NCBI GenBank assembly: GCA_011947345.1
Contig: JAAVTG010001003.1
Location: 496,001 to 560,000, forward strand
Length of the DNA: 64,000 bases
Direction of reading: 5' to 3'
Origin: Phytophthora quininea
Taxonomy: Eukaryota > Oomycota > Peronosporomycetes > Peronosporales > Peronosporaceae
How positions within the stretch are numbered: position 1 is the first letter of the stretch; the number at the start of each line of letters is the position of its first letter. Under the pieces are notes generated by a model that was not told where the DNA came from, did not search any database, and saw only the letters and a program-made list of their open reading frames with translations. Made by a program: the position numbers and the translations under genes. Positions 47,441-58,278 of the stretch are shown in pieces.

Positions 47441-48528
47441 ATGGACACACTCTGCGGACCAGTGGTGGTGTCGTTCCTGACGCCGCGAGAGCGCCGCGAG
47501 CTGCGTGCAGTTTGCCGGAGGTGGCTGTTTACATGCACGTGGCTGCAGTTCGATGGTGTGAATGGTTGCAGTAGCCACCCCAAGAAATCGGTGTGGAACT
47601 TGACGAGTCGAGCGTTCCGACACGCGTGGACGACGTTTATCCGGCAGCAGAGCTTTGCATTCCTACCGCAGTTGATGGCGCAGCTTCCTGCCGCTGCAAT
47701 CCCAGAAACGAAGGCGCTCAAGAGAGGACTGTGCTTATCGACGAACATTGGTCAGCGACCGTCGTTTGGGAACGCTCAAGCTCGGTCGGGCTACATTCAG
47801 GACAAGATCAACCGCTGCGGAAACTTGCCCAACCTCCTGCTCACGGAAGAGCTGAGTGAATTGCGGTCACAACTGTTCCGGTTTAAGCAGTCAGAGTGCT
47901 GGAATATGGCACTGTACGGTGGTGGTCCGGGGTTCGATGTGCTTGGACTTGTCTTCATGCGAGAATATTTTCGAGCTGACGAGGTGAACTTCCACACGAC
48001 AGTGTACGACAATGAGCCAGGATGGAAGCCTGCAATCGACGCTATCGGAGACACACTCGGTCGAGTAGGCCAGAGCAATGCTTCAGTAGACTTCAAGCAC
48101 TGCGATATTACGCTGGACGTGCACGCACGGGAAAATCAACATGTTGGCGTGGCACTGAGCAGGACCCAGCTGCACGTGTTTTCATTCGTCGTCGTCGAGA
48201 ACTTTTGCTTGCTGCGAGACAGCTCGTACAGCTTTCTCCGATCGCTGTTCGTGCAGTGCAGCGACCATAGCTACTTTATTTTCACGGACTCGACGCATCG
48301 GCTGTGGCCTGCAATTTTGAAGTGGCTAGAGAGGTAGTTCCGGACAGGTTTCGCGTGTGGACTCCTTTCGCTCGCAGTTGCCACTACGCCTTGGTCCTCC
48401 AGAAGCTTCCACCGCATGCTAAGCCTGCGTCGCAGTATCCATTTTATCCTCAAGCGATGGAAAATCTGCGGGAATTCCAAAGGCACCAAGAGCAGCATCT
48501 AAAGACTATGGGAGCACAGATACAATGA
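47441..48528 (+). CDS. F-box-like protein with a methyltransferase-like domain
   Basis: About 363 aa from the ATG at 47441 (open further upstream without ATG). The N-terminal stretch LCGPVVVSFLTPRERRELRA followed by VCRRWLF resembles an F-box. The central part has the features of a class I SAM-methyltransferase fold: a Gly-rich loop MALYGGGPGFDVLGLVFM (motif I), an acidic end to the next strand (TTVYDNEPGWKPAIDAIG), FKHCDITLDV, and a strand-helix pair HVFSFVVVENFCLLRDSS. Both assignments are pattern-level inferences. The frame breaks by one base at about 48335, after which the tail VVPDRFRVWTPFARSCHYAL continues to the TGA at 48528. It is head-to-head with the Myb-like gene; the two starts are 46 bp apart, so they probably share a bidirectional promoter. 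Confidence 0.58.
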
Positions 48529-48574
48529 GATACTCTTGGGCAGAGCGGTAACCAGGCAGATAATAGACATTGAG

Positions 48575-49788
48575 CTACTTGCTTGACGAGGTATACTTTG
48601 ATATGGAGTTGCAGACTCGTTCTCGAAACTGTGTCAATGGCGCTGTCAGCATGTGTTGAAATAAAAGAATAGTCCAACAACAATATAAAACTTACTGCGT
48701 GGTTCATCCCGTAGACAATTGCATTTAGCGCTCCCTGCGCCAAGAAAGCCCGTAAACACAGTTGGCAAAAGCTGGTTAACTTTCAGTTCGCAAATCTCCA
48801 ACATTACCTGCAATGGGGTGAAGAAGCTCAGCAGATATAGTAATGGAGCATCGAGCGTATGATCAGGAGCAACCGCTTGAAAAGCGAATGTGAAAACGAC
48901 CCACACATTGGGAATGAAGAACGCCCAGCTGTAGAATAGAAGTCGGTAGTGGATGCGAGTCTCCATGCTCGTCGACAAGCTTTCAGGCTAATAGTACGAG
49001 GGTAAGAATTGGCCTATACGTAGAAGCAGCAAAATGCCTACCGTCACATGCACCAGAATCACGTACGTCGCGATGTTGTGCAAGAAAATCAGCGCCACAG
49101 GCGCGTAGAACACGACGAGTTGAACGTAGAATCCTTGCACGCTCCATTGTTCGCCACTCCACGACCGTATCCAGCACCAAGGGCGTCCACTTTCCCCCAC
49201 CAAGTCTGCACCTGCCAGTGACTGCACGTACAAATGTGCTACAGCCTACCATGCATAGTCAGAAAACTGAAGTATCTTTGACCACATTTGAACAAGAAAT
49301 TCTTACCGCTGTGGGGATCCCCCATGACACTAAATGGTATCGATGTTCATACAACTCTGGAGCTTTACATCGTTGCCCAAGTAGCTGGACAAGGTGAAAC
49401 GCGAAGCTCGCTGTCCAAAGGCAAGACGCTAAGGCAAAGAACACCAAGAGATATCCCTGCATGCAACAGATCGATGAGTTACTGTCGACCAGATTTTCAA
49501 GACTTCGTTCTACCTGAGTAACGCAGATCGAGGTCGTTTTAGTATAGCGGGCTGGTAGCAGGAACACCAATAGCCAGGCGCAGGCAGCTCCTGCGTCCGC
49601 CACATGCAAGCAAAACAGTAGTCTCCGTCCACAGCGCCGCGCCTCGGGATATGCGAAGAAGTATCCGATCATGACCAACGCTCCGAGCAATGACATCCGC
49701 TAGAGACGGCAACTAGCAGCTTTGACATGAAGATCTCATTCGCAGCCTGCTGGTGCAAGATCTTCAGGTAGGCGTACTCGGCATTCAT
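48575..49788 (-). CDS. cAR-like seven-transmembrane receptor (6 exons)
   Basis: About 335 aa. Exons: 49788-49514, 49456-49307, 49245-49042, 48987-48808, 48734-48696 and 48642-48575, GT-AG throughout. Seven hydrophobic segments: LLVAVSSGMSLLGALVMIGY (TM1), RLLFCLHVADAGAACAWLLV, LLVFFALASCLWTASFAFHL (with the Cys/Trp typical of TM3), YHLVSWGIPTAAVAHLYV, VVFYAPVALIFLHNIATYVI, LLFYSWAFFIPNVWVVFTFA, and TPLQGALNAIVYGMNHA. The last is the TPLQG-LNAIVYG signature of Dictyostelium cAMP-receptor-like GPCRs. The tail PLTQFRERVCN matches the cytosolic helix of that class. One base is missing near 49697; the last splice is off by one in phase. No PIPK domain follows, so it is not one of the GPCR-PIPK fusions known in Phytophthora. 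Ligand unknown. Confidence 0.72.
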
Positions 49789-49930
49789 CGCCGACCAACT
49801 TGATGAACTGCCAGTGCTACGCGAACAATCCCATCGAAAATTGGATCTGAATCGTGCGGTCATCGTTCGCTTCAACACGCCCTTTCATAAAGATACGCCG
49901 AAATGTCCGTCTAGCTTGCATTGTGTCTTA

Positions 49931-52290
49931 CTAGTCTGGGGTGAAGGTGATACCGCCATCTTTCTGGCGCTTGCCGCACAAGCATCCGAACAGCTTGACA
50001 CACGGCAAGTCGTAGTAATACTTCTCCTCTGGATCGCTCAGCACTCGATACGCCTCCTTGAGCTTCTCGTACTTGTACGGCTCCGTCTCATTGTTGAAGC
50101 GCTTCACCAGAGTGTTGTAAGCAGCGTCGATCTGCTCACGACTTGCGGTATTCACCAGTCCGAGTTTCGCGTACTGGTTCTTACCACGCCACATAGCAAC
50201 CTCGTAGGCTTCGAGCTGTCCGCGGAGAGCTTCAAGAATGCGCGCTTCACAAGCAGCCCACTCGTGCATATGTCGTTCGCAGAACTGCTGCGCCAGGATT
50301 TCTACGTAGTGAATACAGCGCTGTCCTCCATGGGGTTCCTTCTCGCATATCCAGTCTGACTCAGGACGCACATACTCTAACGTGTGCGATAGACCAGCGT
50401 ACGTGGCTTGCACGGAGAACAATGTGCGTCGCGGCTGCATGCGTTTGCACTCAACACGAGTGCTGTTGCATACGATTTCAATCAACGTCGTGTTCAAAGG
50501 AGCTGTCTGGAACAGATCGTGCTTCTCCATGAACGCGTATACGACGTCTACAGGTTCCTGGCCTTCCAATACCTGCACGTCGCCCAACTTCTTATCCGCC
50601 GATTCCCACACAGGAATGCTGAGCAGTGTGGGCTCCGCACGCGTGCAGTTCGGTCGACCACGGGGTCACTGCACACTTCGACAAGGAATTTCTGTCGCTC
50701 CCGAAGTGTCAAGTTCCGCATTAGGCCGTACTCATAGATGACATCAGTGGAATCCTGCCCGTCGAAAAATGGCAGTCGTTCGCGTTGACCATCCGGAAGT
50801 GTGTAAACTGCCTCATGGAGGATCCCTACTTCTCTTGTGCACTCAAGACCGCTGGCCTCGCACACACCTTTAACGATGTTAAGCTTTTCTTCCCTACTTA
50901 GTTCGTGCTTGTTACCAAAACGAGCAACAGCTTCGGCAGGTTCCTCGTTGGCCAGCACTTCCAAAATCCCAAGTCGTGATCCATTCTGTGCTGCCACAGG
51001 AACTCGGAAGATCACTGGCGCATATCTCGTGCAGTCCAAGGATTCGACTTCGTCTTCTTCGTCTTTACTCGGTTTCGGGGAAGCAAATCGAATCCAGCAA
51101 CACGTCTCGATCTCCAGGGGCAGCCCATGTTGCTCCGCAAACTGATACACCACATCTGCAGGCTCCTGACCTTCGTAAATGTCAACAACCCCCAATATAT
51201 TTCCTTTGCCATCACTCACGGGTGTGGACCGAAGAAGCGCCTGGCCTCTTGTACACAATACGCCTTCACGTTTTCCGCAAAGTGCTTGCAGTAACGAAAT
51301 CTGCAAGTCTCTAGTAATATTAGTTTGCTGCGAAAACCGTCGCACTGCGTCTGCCAGCTCTTCATCCTCCCGTATGGATAGAACGCCCACCGTCGTACCA
51401 TTTTCAACAGATATAGGAGAAGCAAAGACAATCGGTCTGTGCCGCTTACACGTCACGTACTTGTTGGCACACACCTTCTGCACAAGATTCTGTCGGAATG
51501 GCTTCCCAGGCCATAATGGAGCCCGAAGTTGTAAACGTGTCTGTGGGCTCTCTGTCTATTGGAATTTGAAGAAATCCCAGCTCACGAGGCTCTCCTGTCT
51601 GGCCATCACGGGCAACAATTCGTTGTGAGTAGACATAGGGGTCGAGCGCAGACACTGAGCTGTCCCGATCGACGAACACGTTGCGTTTAACAATTGTTCC
51701 ATCGCGGCCATCGGAAGTTCATGATCAACCACAAACTTGTAAATCTCGTCGACAGGCTCTGCGTCGTCATAAATCTTAAGCTCGCCGATAACTTGCTGAT
51801 TGTCTCCTTGCACTGTGTTAGAGTGCATCAACGCGTTAAAACGAGAACAGACTACGCGAGCCACCGCGCACACCGCATCCAAAATCGCCGCTCTCCCCGG
51901 TCTTGCAATCTGATGCTTCAAAGCAAACCCGAGCACTGCGTCTGCGGGTTCGACACCTTCTAGCAGCTGGAATTCGCCCAAAACCCCGCCGCTCGGATCC
52001 GCGATTTGAGTGGAATAAACCAGCGGTAATTCACGACGACAAACCACTTGCGATCGCTGACAAAGCTGCACCAACATTCGATATCTCCAATCTCGACTCT
52101 GCTTGTGGCGAGTACGAAAAGCCTCTAACGTGTCCACAGGCTCTTGGCCTGACAGCAGCAGGAACGGCTTGTGCGCAGGTGGAGGTTCGAGGGGTAGCTG
52201 AACTTCCAATAGAACCTCCAGCGCCACGCACGAAACCAAGCACAGAAGCAAGCATGTTAGTACAGCCGAGGCCACAGACGGACGCGCCAA
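49931..52290 (-). CDS. ER-targeted protein with nine about 65-aa repeats and a J-like domain lacking HPD
   Basis: About 787 aa, no intron. A clear signal peptide (MARPSVASAVLTCLLLCLVS) leads into nine tandem repeats, each with a strand-like L-x-[IV]-x3-[GD]-x-EPxD-x-[VI]-[YxL]-x-[FY] box. Examples: LLEGVEPADAVLGF, IYDDAEPVDEIYKF, IYEGQEPADVVYQF and VLEGQEPVDVVYAF. Each repeat ends in a helix with C-x6/7-C followed by [ST/KR]R (LQKVCANKYVTCKR; IVKGVCEASGLECTR; LIEIVCNSTRVECKR). The C-terminus has a J-domain-like unit: QYAKLGLVNTASREQIDAAY, then LVKRFNNE where HPD should be, then YEKLKEAYRVLSDPEEKYYYD. So Hsp70 stimulation is not expected by the usual mechanism. One-base breaks near 51640, 51535, 51500 and 50650. 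An oxidising ER/secretory location fits the paired Cys. Family not recognised. Confidence 0.72.
50560..52200 (-). repeat. Protein-level tandem repeat array (nine units of about 65 residues)
   Basis: Anchor boxes ([GD]-x-EPxD core) lie near 52160, 51960, 51775, 51565, 51375, 51180, 50960, 50760 and 50580, spaced 180-220 nt. DNA identity between units is low, so the repeats are old and kept by protein selection. The fourth and sixth units are interrupted or modified by frame breaks or an acidic insertion (KDEEDEVES). Confidence 0.7.
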
Positions 52291-52378
52291 GGCGATCGGA
52301 TAGCGGGGGATGCCATTCGAGTTGATAGTCGAAATGACCCTTCAGTTGGATACGCCATCGTATTTACAGCATCGCTTG

Positions 52379-55300
52379 CTAGTCACCAAGTTTCCACTCG
52401 TCCGGCATCGCCAATCGAAGACCGAGCTGTTTGATCTGCTTCAGGCGCTCTTCGCAGTTCAACGCGAATCCCACAAGATCTTGGTGGAACACTTGGCAGG
52501 CCAAATTGGCGTTCAAACACGTGATCCGTACGGCCTCTGAGACGATAGAGCTAGAGACAATTTGTCTGCCGTAAAGTGGCCCGAACGCAGGTATGCCCGG
52601 CTTGACATGCACTTCGGTACGGTATTCAAGATCATTCAGCGGCTGGATAACGATGTGGACGTCGTTGAACTGTCCTGAAAGAGTCTGAATATCATAGTCT
52701 TCATCGCATTCCTAAGCAAGCAATCGCAGCAAATGAGTCGCTAGAATGATTAGGAAACCGGGATGGCCAGTACCTTGAACACCACGTGCACGAAGTCATT
52801 GCCAATATGGCGCTTTTTCTTCATTGCAGCCAGCTTTCCGGAAGAGGCAGTGGTTGTGGACATATCGTTGCCGGGAATCATCATGGTCGCTACGTGAAAC
52901 ATAATCTGCAAGTAAATCAGCAAAGGTTGGGCTAGAGACATAGGGAATAGTGCGAAAGGAACATACCTGTGCACATGGGTCCTTGTAGATAAGACCAAAC
53001 TTCCCATCACTGTTGTTAGTCGTGTCGAGGCCACCTGTATACCCAGGAGTCCTTCCAATTTCGTGAAGGTTCCAGACCACGCAGAAAACGAAGGTATCGC
53101 AGTGACCCGCCAACATTTCCTAAGATCGAGGATTCCGATGATTGGGTCCCATTGCGGACGTACAGCAGGCCGATTTTGTGCGTCTCGTACTCTGGAGTAC
53201 GATCCAGCACGCTGAGAGCCAATTTCAACGATGGCCCGTCGGTGAGCAGTTGTGGGCGGTTTTCTGCTGTGAGATCGAATAGCTGCATCATCAAATACAT
53301 AGGGTCGTACTGTTCCTCTTCAGGAGGCTTTAAACGTTCATCGTCGGTAGGTGGTGGACCATCAAACCGCGCAACCCTTGAACTCGTTGTCCGTGCGGTA
53401 GTAACTTCCTCAGCATTGTCATCCAGCTTAAATGCGTCCATGGCACTGGTATCTTCAATGTCCTGCACAATAGAATCTCCTTCGAATTCGTCACCATGCT
53501 CCTCAACATCTTCATGAATGACTCGAATGAGCGACTTCTTGTCGGGAGGGGATTCACGTCCTCGATCACCCTTTGTTTGGTTAGTACTTCTCGAGCGCGA
53601 TGCGCCGCGGCGGGGTTGACGACGTACTAAATAGACATAATAATATCATGAGACACAAATACCTGTGATGCATATTTTGCAACCTTACCTGGAGCGCTTT
53701 CACAGTAATATGACGGCGATCCGCCAATGCCATCATATGCTGGCAATGGTGGCAACGCTGTTGGTGCGGCTGAATGGTGAAACGCTTCGCTCCTAGTATC
53801 ATCCCGCAATGGTTCTGCCTGTGTAGATTCACTACTAGTTCCCACTGGGCCTTCCTGGTACTGGTCGCAACCGTTTTCTTCTTTCTCTTCAGAGGAAAGA
53901 CCCAAGTCTCCACTTTCATCACTTGGTAAAATCCCAGGTAGTTGTGACGTTTCAAACAGCCCAGATGACGCTGGGCTTTGATAAGATGGACGCAGCTCAG
54001 CTGGAAGGGCTGCCCGCTTAGTTGTACTGGTCCTTGAACCAAAAGTCTCTTGCTGACGTTGACCTTGACGCGCCGAGGACTTAATTCCTTCACTTCCACC
54101 GCCGGAGTTAAAATCCAAATCCACTAGTTGACTATGACGTGCATCGAGTTTCCACTGACTCGTGCAGTTAGCCCTTCGGACCACAAGCGACGAATTTCCC
54201 TGGAATTCGTCGTGATCGTCAGCAAAGTTTGATTATAAACCCAACATTTCGATTGTTTCCCGGTGGTCTCGGAGGACTCTTCCTCTTCGTTGCCAAGTAA
54301 TGGGCGACTCGCCAGCGCTGAGGGAAGCAGCACTGATCGAGAGTAAGCAAAGCACATCAAAAAGTCAACTGCAGCCTCCGCAAGCAAACTGTTAGCACGG
54401 CGTGTACATTGCTGCAGCGTCGGCAACGCGAGGTCAGCAAGCAAGATTTTCTCGGTGCGTTGGCTCTGAAGGATTACTTGACACAGCAAACGAAACGAAA
54501 GATATGCTAAGTGGCGCGACTTTGCGTACTCAAACCCGAGTAATAGCGCCTCCACAAATGTCTTGCGAGCTGCTAACGCGTTATCAGCAGGATTACGCGA
54601 TAGCAGAGGTGCTAGAACACTGAGCATTTCAAGCACGGCAACAAACGCATCCGGGCGAAAATCGCCTTCCACTGTTGTGACACATCCACGGAAACATTGC
54701 AAGATTTCGTCAAGTTGGTCGAGCACCGACATCGGCGCGAGTACAGCCAGTAAAGTGAGTGCTGTGGTCGTCGTATGCAGCAGCTTAAATTCAGAATCGA
54801 AGAGTTGGCGTAGCAATTCTTGCAGTCGATTCCGCTCTTGTCGAGTTGAGCGAGTTAGCGATGAGTTCGTATTCGTTGAAGGTGGCCCCTTGCTCACAGA
54901 ACTCGATAGAGCTTGGAAAAGACTGCCATGAGATGAAGACGTCTGAAAGCGAGACAACATCCTTGACGTAAAATTCAGCGACACGCCAGTCGCGTACGGG
55001 TCTGCAGAATCAATAGAACCCTCAGAATGGTAGAGCGAGGATGAAGACGAAGATGGCGGGGAATCCTCTGCAGCGACACTATTAGCGAAGAAATCTTTCT
55101 CTGCAACTGTCAGACGTAATTGCATCGTCCCAACAAGACATCGAGCGAGCTCCCGCACAACATTACCGTGCAGCTCGGTCTCATAACTAAACAGTAGTTG
55201 GAGTAGCTCAATGCCCATTGCTAGAAAACGAGTCTTCGCAAGCAACGCTGCTGTAGCCCGCAAGCTTGCAATAAAAGAAACTTCCGTGTTCTCACTCGAA

Positions 55301-58171
55301 TCAAGCATGCGCGTTGATGCATGAATTGAACGTACAAGCTCAGAATCCAGGGGTATCGAACGTCGAGAAACCAAAGCCACTTCGCTCGATTTCTGATCTC
55401 CTGTCTGACCCCTGAGGAGGATGTTCACTTCATCTGCAATGGCAGCTCGTCCAAACGCCCGATAATCAATACTAGCCACGACTTTTGTCGACACCTCACT
55501 TATATCTACATCTTCGAGAATTGTGCGGTTTTCCAGCATCGTTTTAATGCCCCTGACCGCCATACAAAACAGTTCGGAATCGGGCTCTGAGCTTACCAAC
55601 GTCAGTAAAGCTCGCAGCGCCCGTGCGACTGGGACGCACGCTGCCGTCAATTGCATCCCTGCGGTGTTTGTAAGTACGGCACGACGACACACAAAGAGAA
55701 AGCGAGACGTGCGCGTTTGTTGCTCTTTCCACTGTAGTCGCCCATCAGTGGCACGGGCCTCACATACGCACAACATGCAAGTAAGAGCAACTTTTCGAAC
55801 AGCTCGACTGCGATGTGTCTCGACAGTAGTGGCAAGAAGATCATACATGCGTACTGCACGTCCAGGAGGTAAGTGATCAAACGCTGAAGAAAACAGCGAC
55901 ACGACGCCGGATACCGCAATCAGTTGACCATCTTCATAGCTCGACAACGTCATTGCATTCGCAAGAATTTCAAGAAGAGTGTCGAACTTGACGCTTTCTA
56001 ATTGGCGTGCCACCTCAATAATAAATCCAAGCGATCTCCGGCGAATTTCTGCGTCAGGGTCTTCGTAGACCCGCCCGAGAACGGGGATAACAACTTCTTC
56101 GATTACACGGTCTTCGCATACGTTTCGACTTGTCCAAAGATTCACGCGTAACACTTCAAGTGCCTCCAAACGCACTGTACTTGACACAGGTAACTCATCC
56201 CCTTCACCACTACGGCACAGGAAGAACGTGCGCATTGCCGTCAATAAGGTAGTCAGCCAGTCCAAATGGTACCCTGGGTGAGCAGCCTCTGCGCGTTGTC
56301 GCAGTAGGAAAAGCATAGAGTTCTCACTGAGGTGCGGCAAATACTCCTCAAGAAGGTTGAGAAACTCGTCCAAATCTCCAGCAAACTGACAATGCTCCAC
56401 AAGATCTTCAACAACCTGCAGAGTATCAAGAAGCTCGCGCGGGATTCGTGTTTGCTGAATCGACACAGGCAATTGCGGCTGGTGCTGTGGACTAGCTAAC
56501 TCAGCTGCTGGATGGATTGCGGCTGTTCGGTGGGATTTAACGTCTGATCTCCCGTTGCTATCGTTTGAACCTCGACGTGGTCGTTCTTCAATTTCTTGTT
56601 CGTCGGTCATGGAGACCCATGGACGTAACGTCCGTAGCATGCGCAAGATAATTTCCCACTCCATCACAAGACGCCTATCCTTTGTGATAGTGCTGGCAAA
56701 GGTAGAAGAATCGCCTCCAGTCGTAGCAATAGCGTGGGGATCGACATCAGTCGACTTACCGGACAGACTCCAGCATTCTGTCCACTCAGGTTAAGCGCCC
56801 CAAACTTTTTGATTAGTCGTTGTAGAGACAGAATGACCTCGAAAATGACCACTCCGCGGCAACACTCCAGTGCATGTTCAAGCGCCAAGAGGATGGGGCC
56901 CCACGCAATATCATCAAACTTGTTCACGCGCTGAGATCCCCAGCAAGACATCCCTCAAAAACACAGACCCACGCAACACCCAAGGCGAGCTAGCACTCAA
57001 CGGGTGCTCCAATATGTGTAGCAAGCCGCGCAATACAATAAACCCCGAGTCCCCATTCAGTAGCAGCTTCATCACTGACCATGTTCCGTGGCCGTCCGCA
57101 TTGACCAGGCAGCACAGCGAGCGCAAACAAACCGGCGTGCTAGCCGCGAACGCCAGGTCGTGAGAGGCCAGCACGTGGAAAAAGGCGACAAACCTTCGGC
57201 ACGCATCCAGGTCGCGACGACCCCACGCCACATCACACCGCGCACTAACTACCGACACAATCGCAATAACCTTGTCGCGATCCAATCTGTGTGGACTCCG
57301 TCGTAAAATACTCTGAATCAGACCGAGTAGATCGCTCTGAGCATCCGATTCCTCCAGCAGCTTCAGCAACAGCCAGCCCAGTTCAACACGGAACGGCTCC
57401 AAGTGTCTCCCATCTTGGGTGAGAGCACGTAGAGCTTTCTGACGCAGTAAGAAGTCCCCGGAGGGTGCGTCTCCAGCCGTAAGAACACTTTGAGTCTCAG
57501 CGCCGGCGTTAAGCGCTCTCCGAACCTCATCAGACACAACTGCACCACGTCAAATGCTAAGGCTCGGACGCCCGGGTTGCGGTGTTCAAACAAATCTGCA
57601 ATGCAGTCCAATAACGCGTCGATCTCCGCCAACGTCGGCGAGACTCGAGCCATGAGTCTGTCACTGTAGAACGTTGTGGTCCTCCTGTCTTCCTCGGCTT
57701 CTTCTTCCTGTACACTGTCCAAAGTTTCGGCCGAGCTGCTCTCCGGCAGACTTAGCCCTGGTCCTGGGTATGTCATGGATGTGGCTGCTGCACCCGACTG
57801 CACTTTCAGCAGCGCCAGGACGCGCTCCACGTCCCGCACGAAGCTCCTCTCCTCGGAGCGCTGTCGTTGTCGTTACAGAGTCTCTGCAGCTGCAGCACCA
57901 GCTCGGAGGACGCACGCTCGTCGTCATCTCCTCCACTGCGACTGCGACTCCTACCGACTCCGCCGAGGCCGAAGCTCGCGCTGCGAGACGCCACGACGCC
58001 GCTAGAGGAGGCTCGGCGCAGGTCGGGGGTCCTGCCGCCGCTCGAGCTTGCTGCATGTTCTGAGGCGTGGTCCGACGGCTGCTGCGTCTCTGGGGAGGGC
58101 GCGTCTGCTTCGGTAAGCGTCTGAGCTGGAGCAGCGGCGCTCTCCGGAGCGCCGGGTGGAGCCGTAGCCAT
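52379..58171 (-). CDS. TSC2: Tuberin (TSC2) homologue, Rap/Rheb GAP
   Basis: About 1,800 aa. TSC2 is the GAP for the GTPase Rheb and restrains TOR complex 1. A Ser/Ala-rich start (MATAPPGAPESAAAP) leads into the tuberin N-terminal solenoid: RSFVRDVERVLALL, NPGVRALAFDVVQLCLMRFG, DDIAWGPILLALEHALECC, TKDRRLVMEWEIILRML, HCQFAGDLDEFLNLLEEYL, VIEEVVIPVLGRVYEDPDAE. A long disordered linker precedes the C-terminal Rap-GAP domain: ETHKIGLLYVRNGTQSSESS, GNVGGSLRYLRFLRGL, GYTGGLDTTNNSDGKFGLIY, FHVATMM, and KKRHIGNDFVHVVFK, holding the Asn of the catalytic 'Asn thumb'. Introns near 56760-56680, 53685-53625, 52965-52905 and 52770-52710. One-base breaks near 57855, 57465 (GGGG), 56940, 54150, 53080 and 53060. 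No TSC1 gene is in the window. Confidence 0.88.
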
Positions 58172-58278
58172 ACCAGCTTTTGCCTGAAAGTGTGGTATGT
58201 TTTGGCCAAACCATACCTTTTTCCGGTGGTCGACACATACTGTTTCATCTCTTTTATTCATGTTAAAACGTTTGTCAT

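Noticed and set aside
48575..49788. Phytophthora GPCR-PIPK fusion
   Set aside because: No lipid-kinase domain follows TM7 before the next gene boundary.
49931..52290. Secreted RXLR or Crinkler effector
   Set aside because: There is a signal peptide but no RXLR-EER or LFLAK motif near the N-terminus, and the protein is large, repetitive and capped by a J-like unit.
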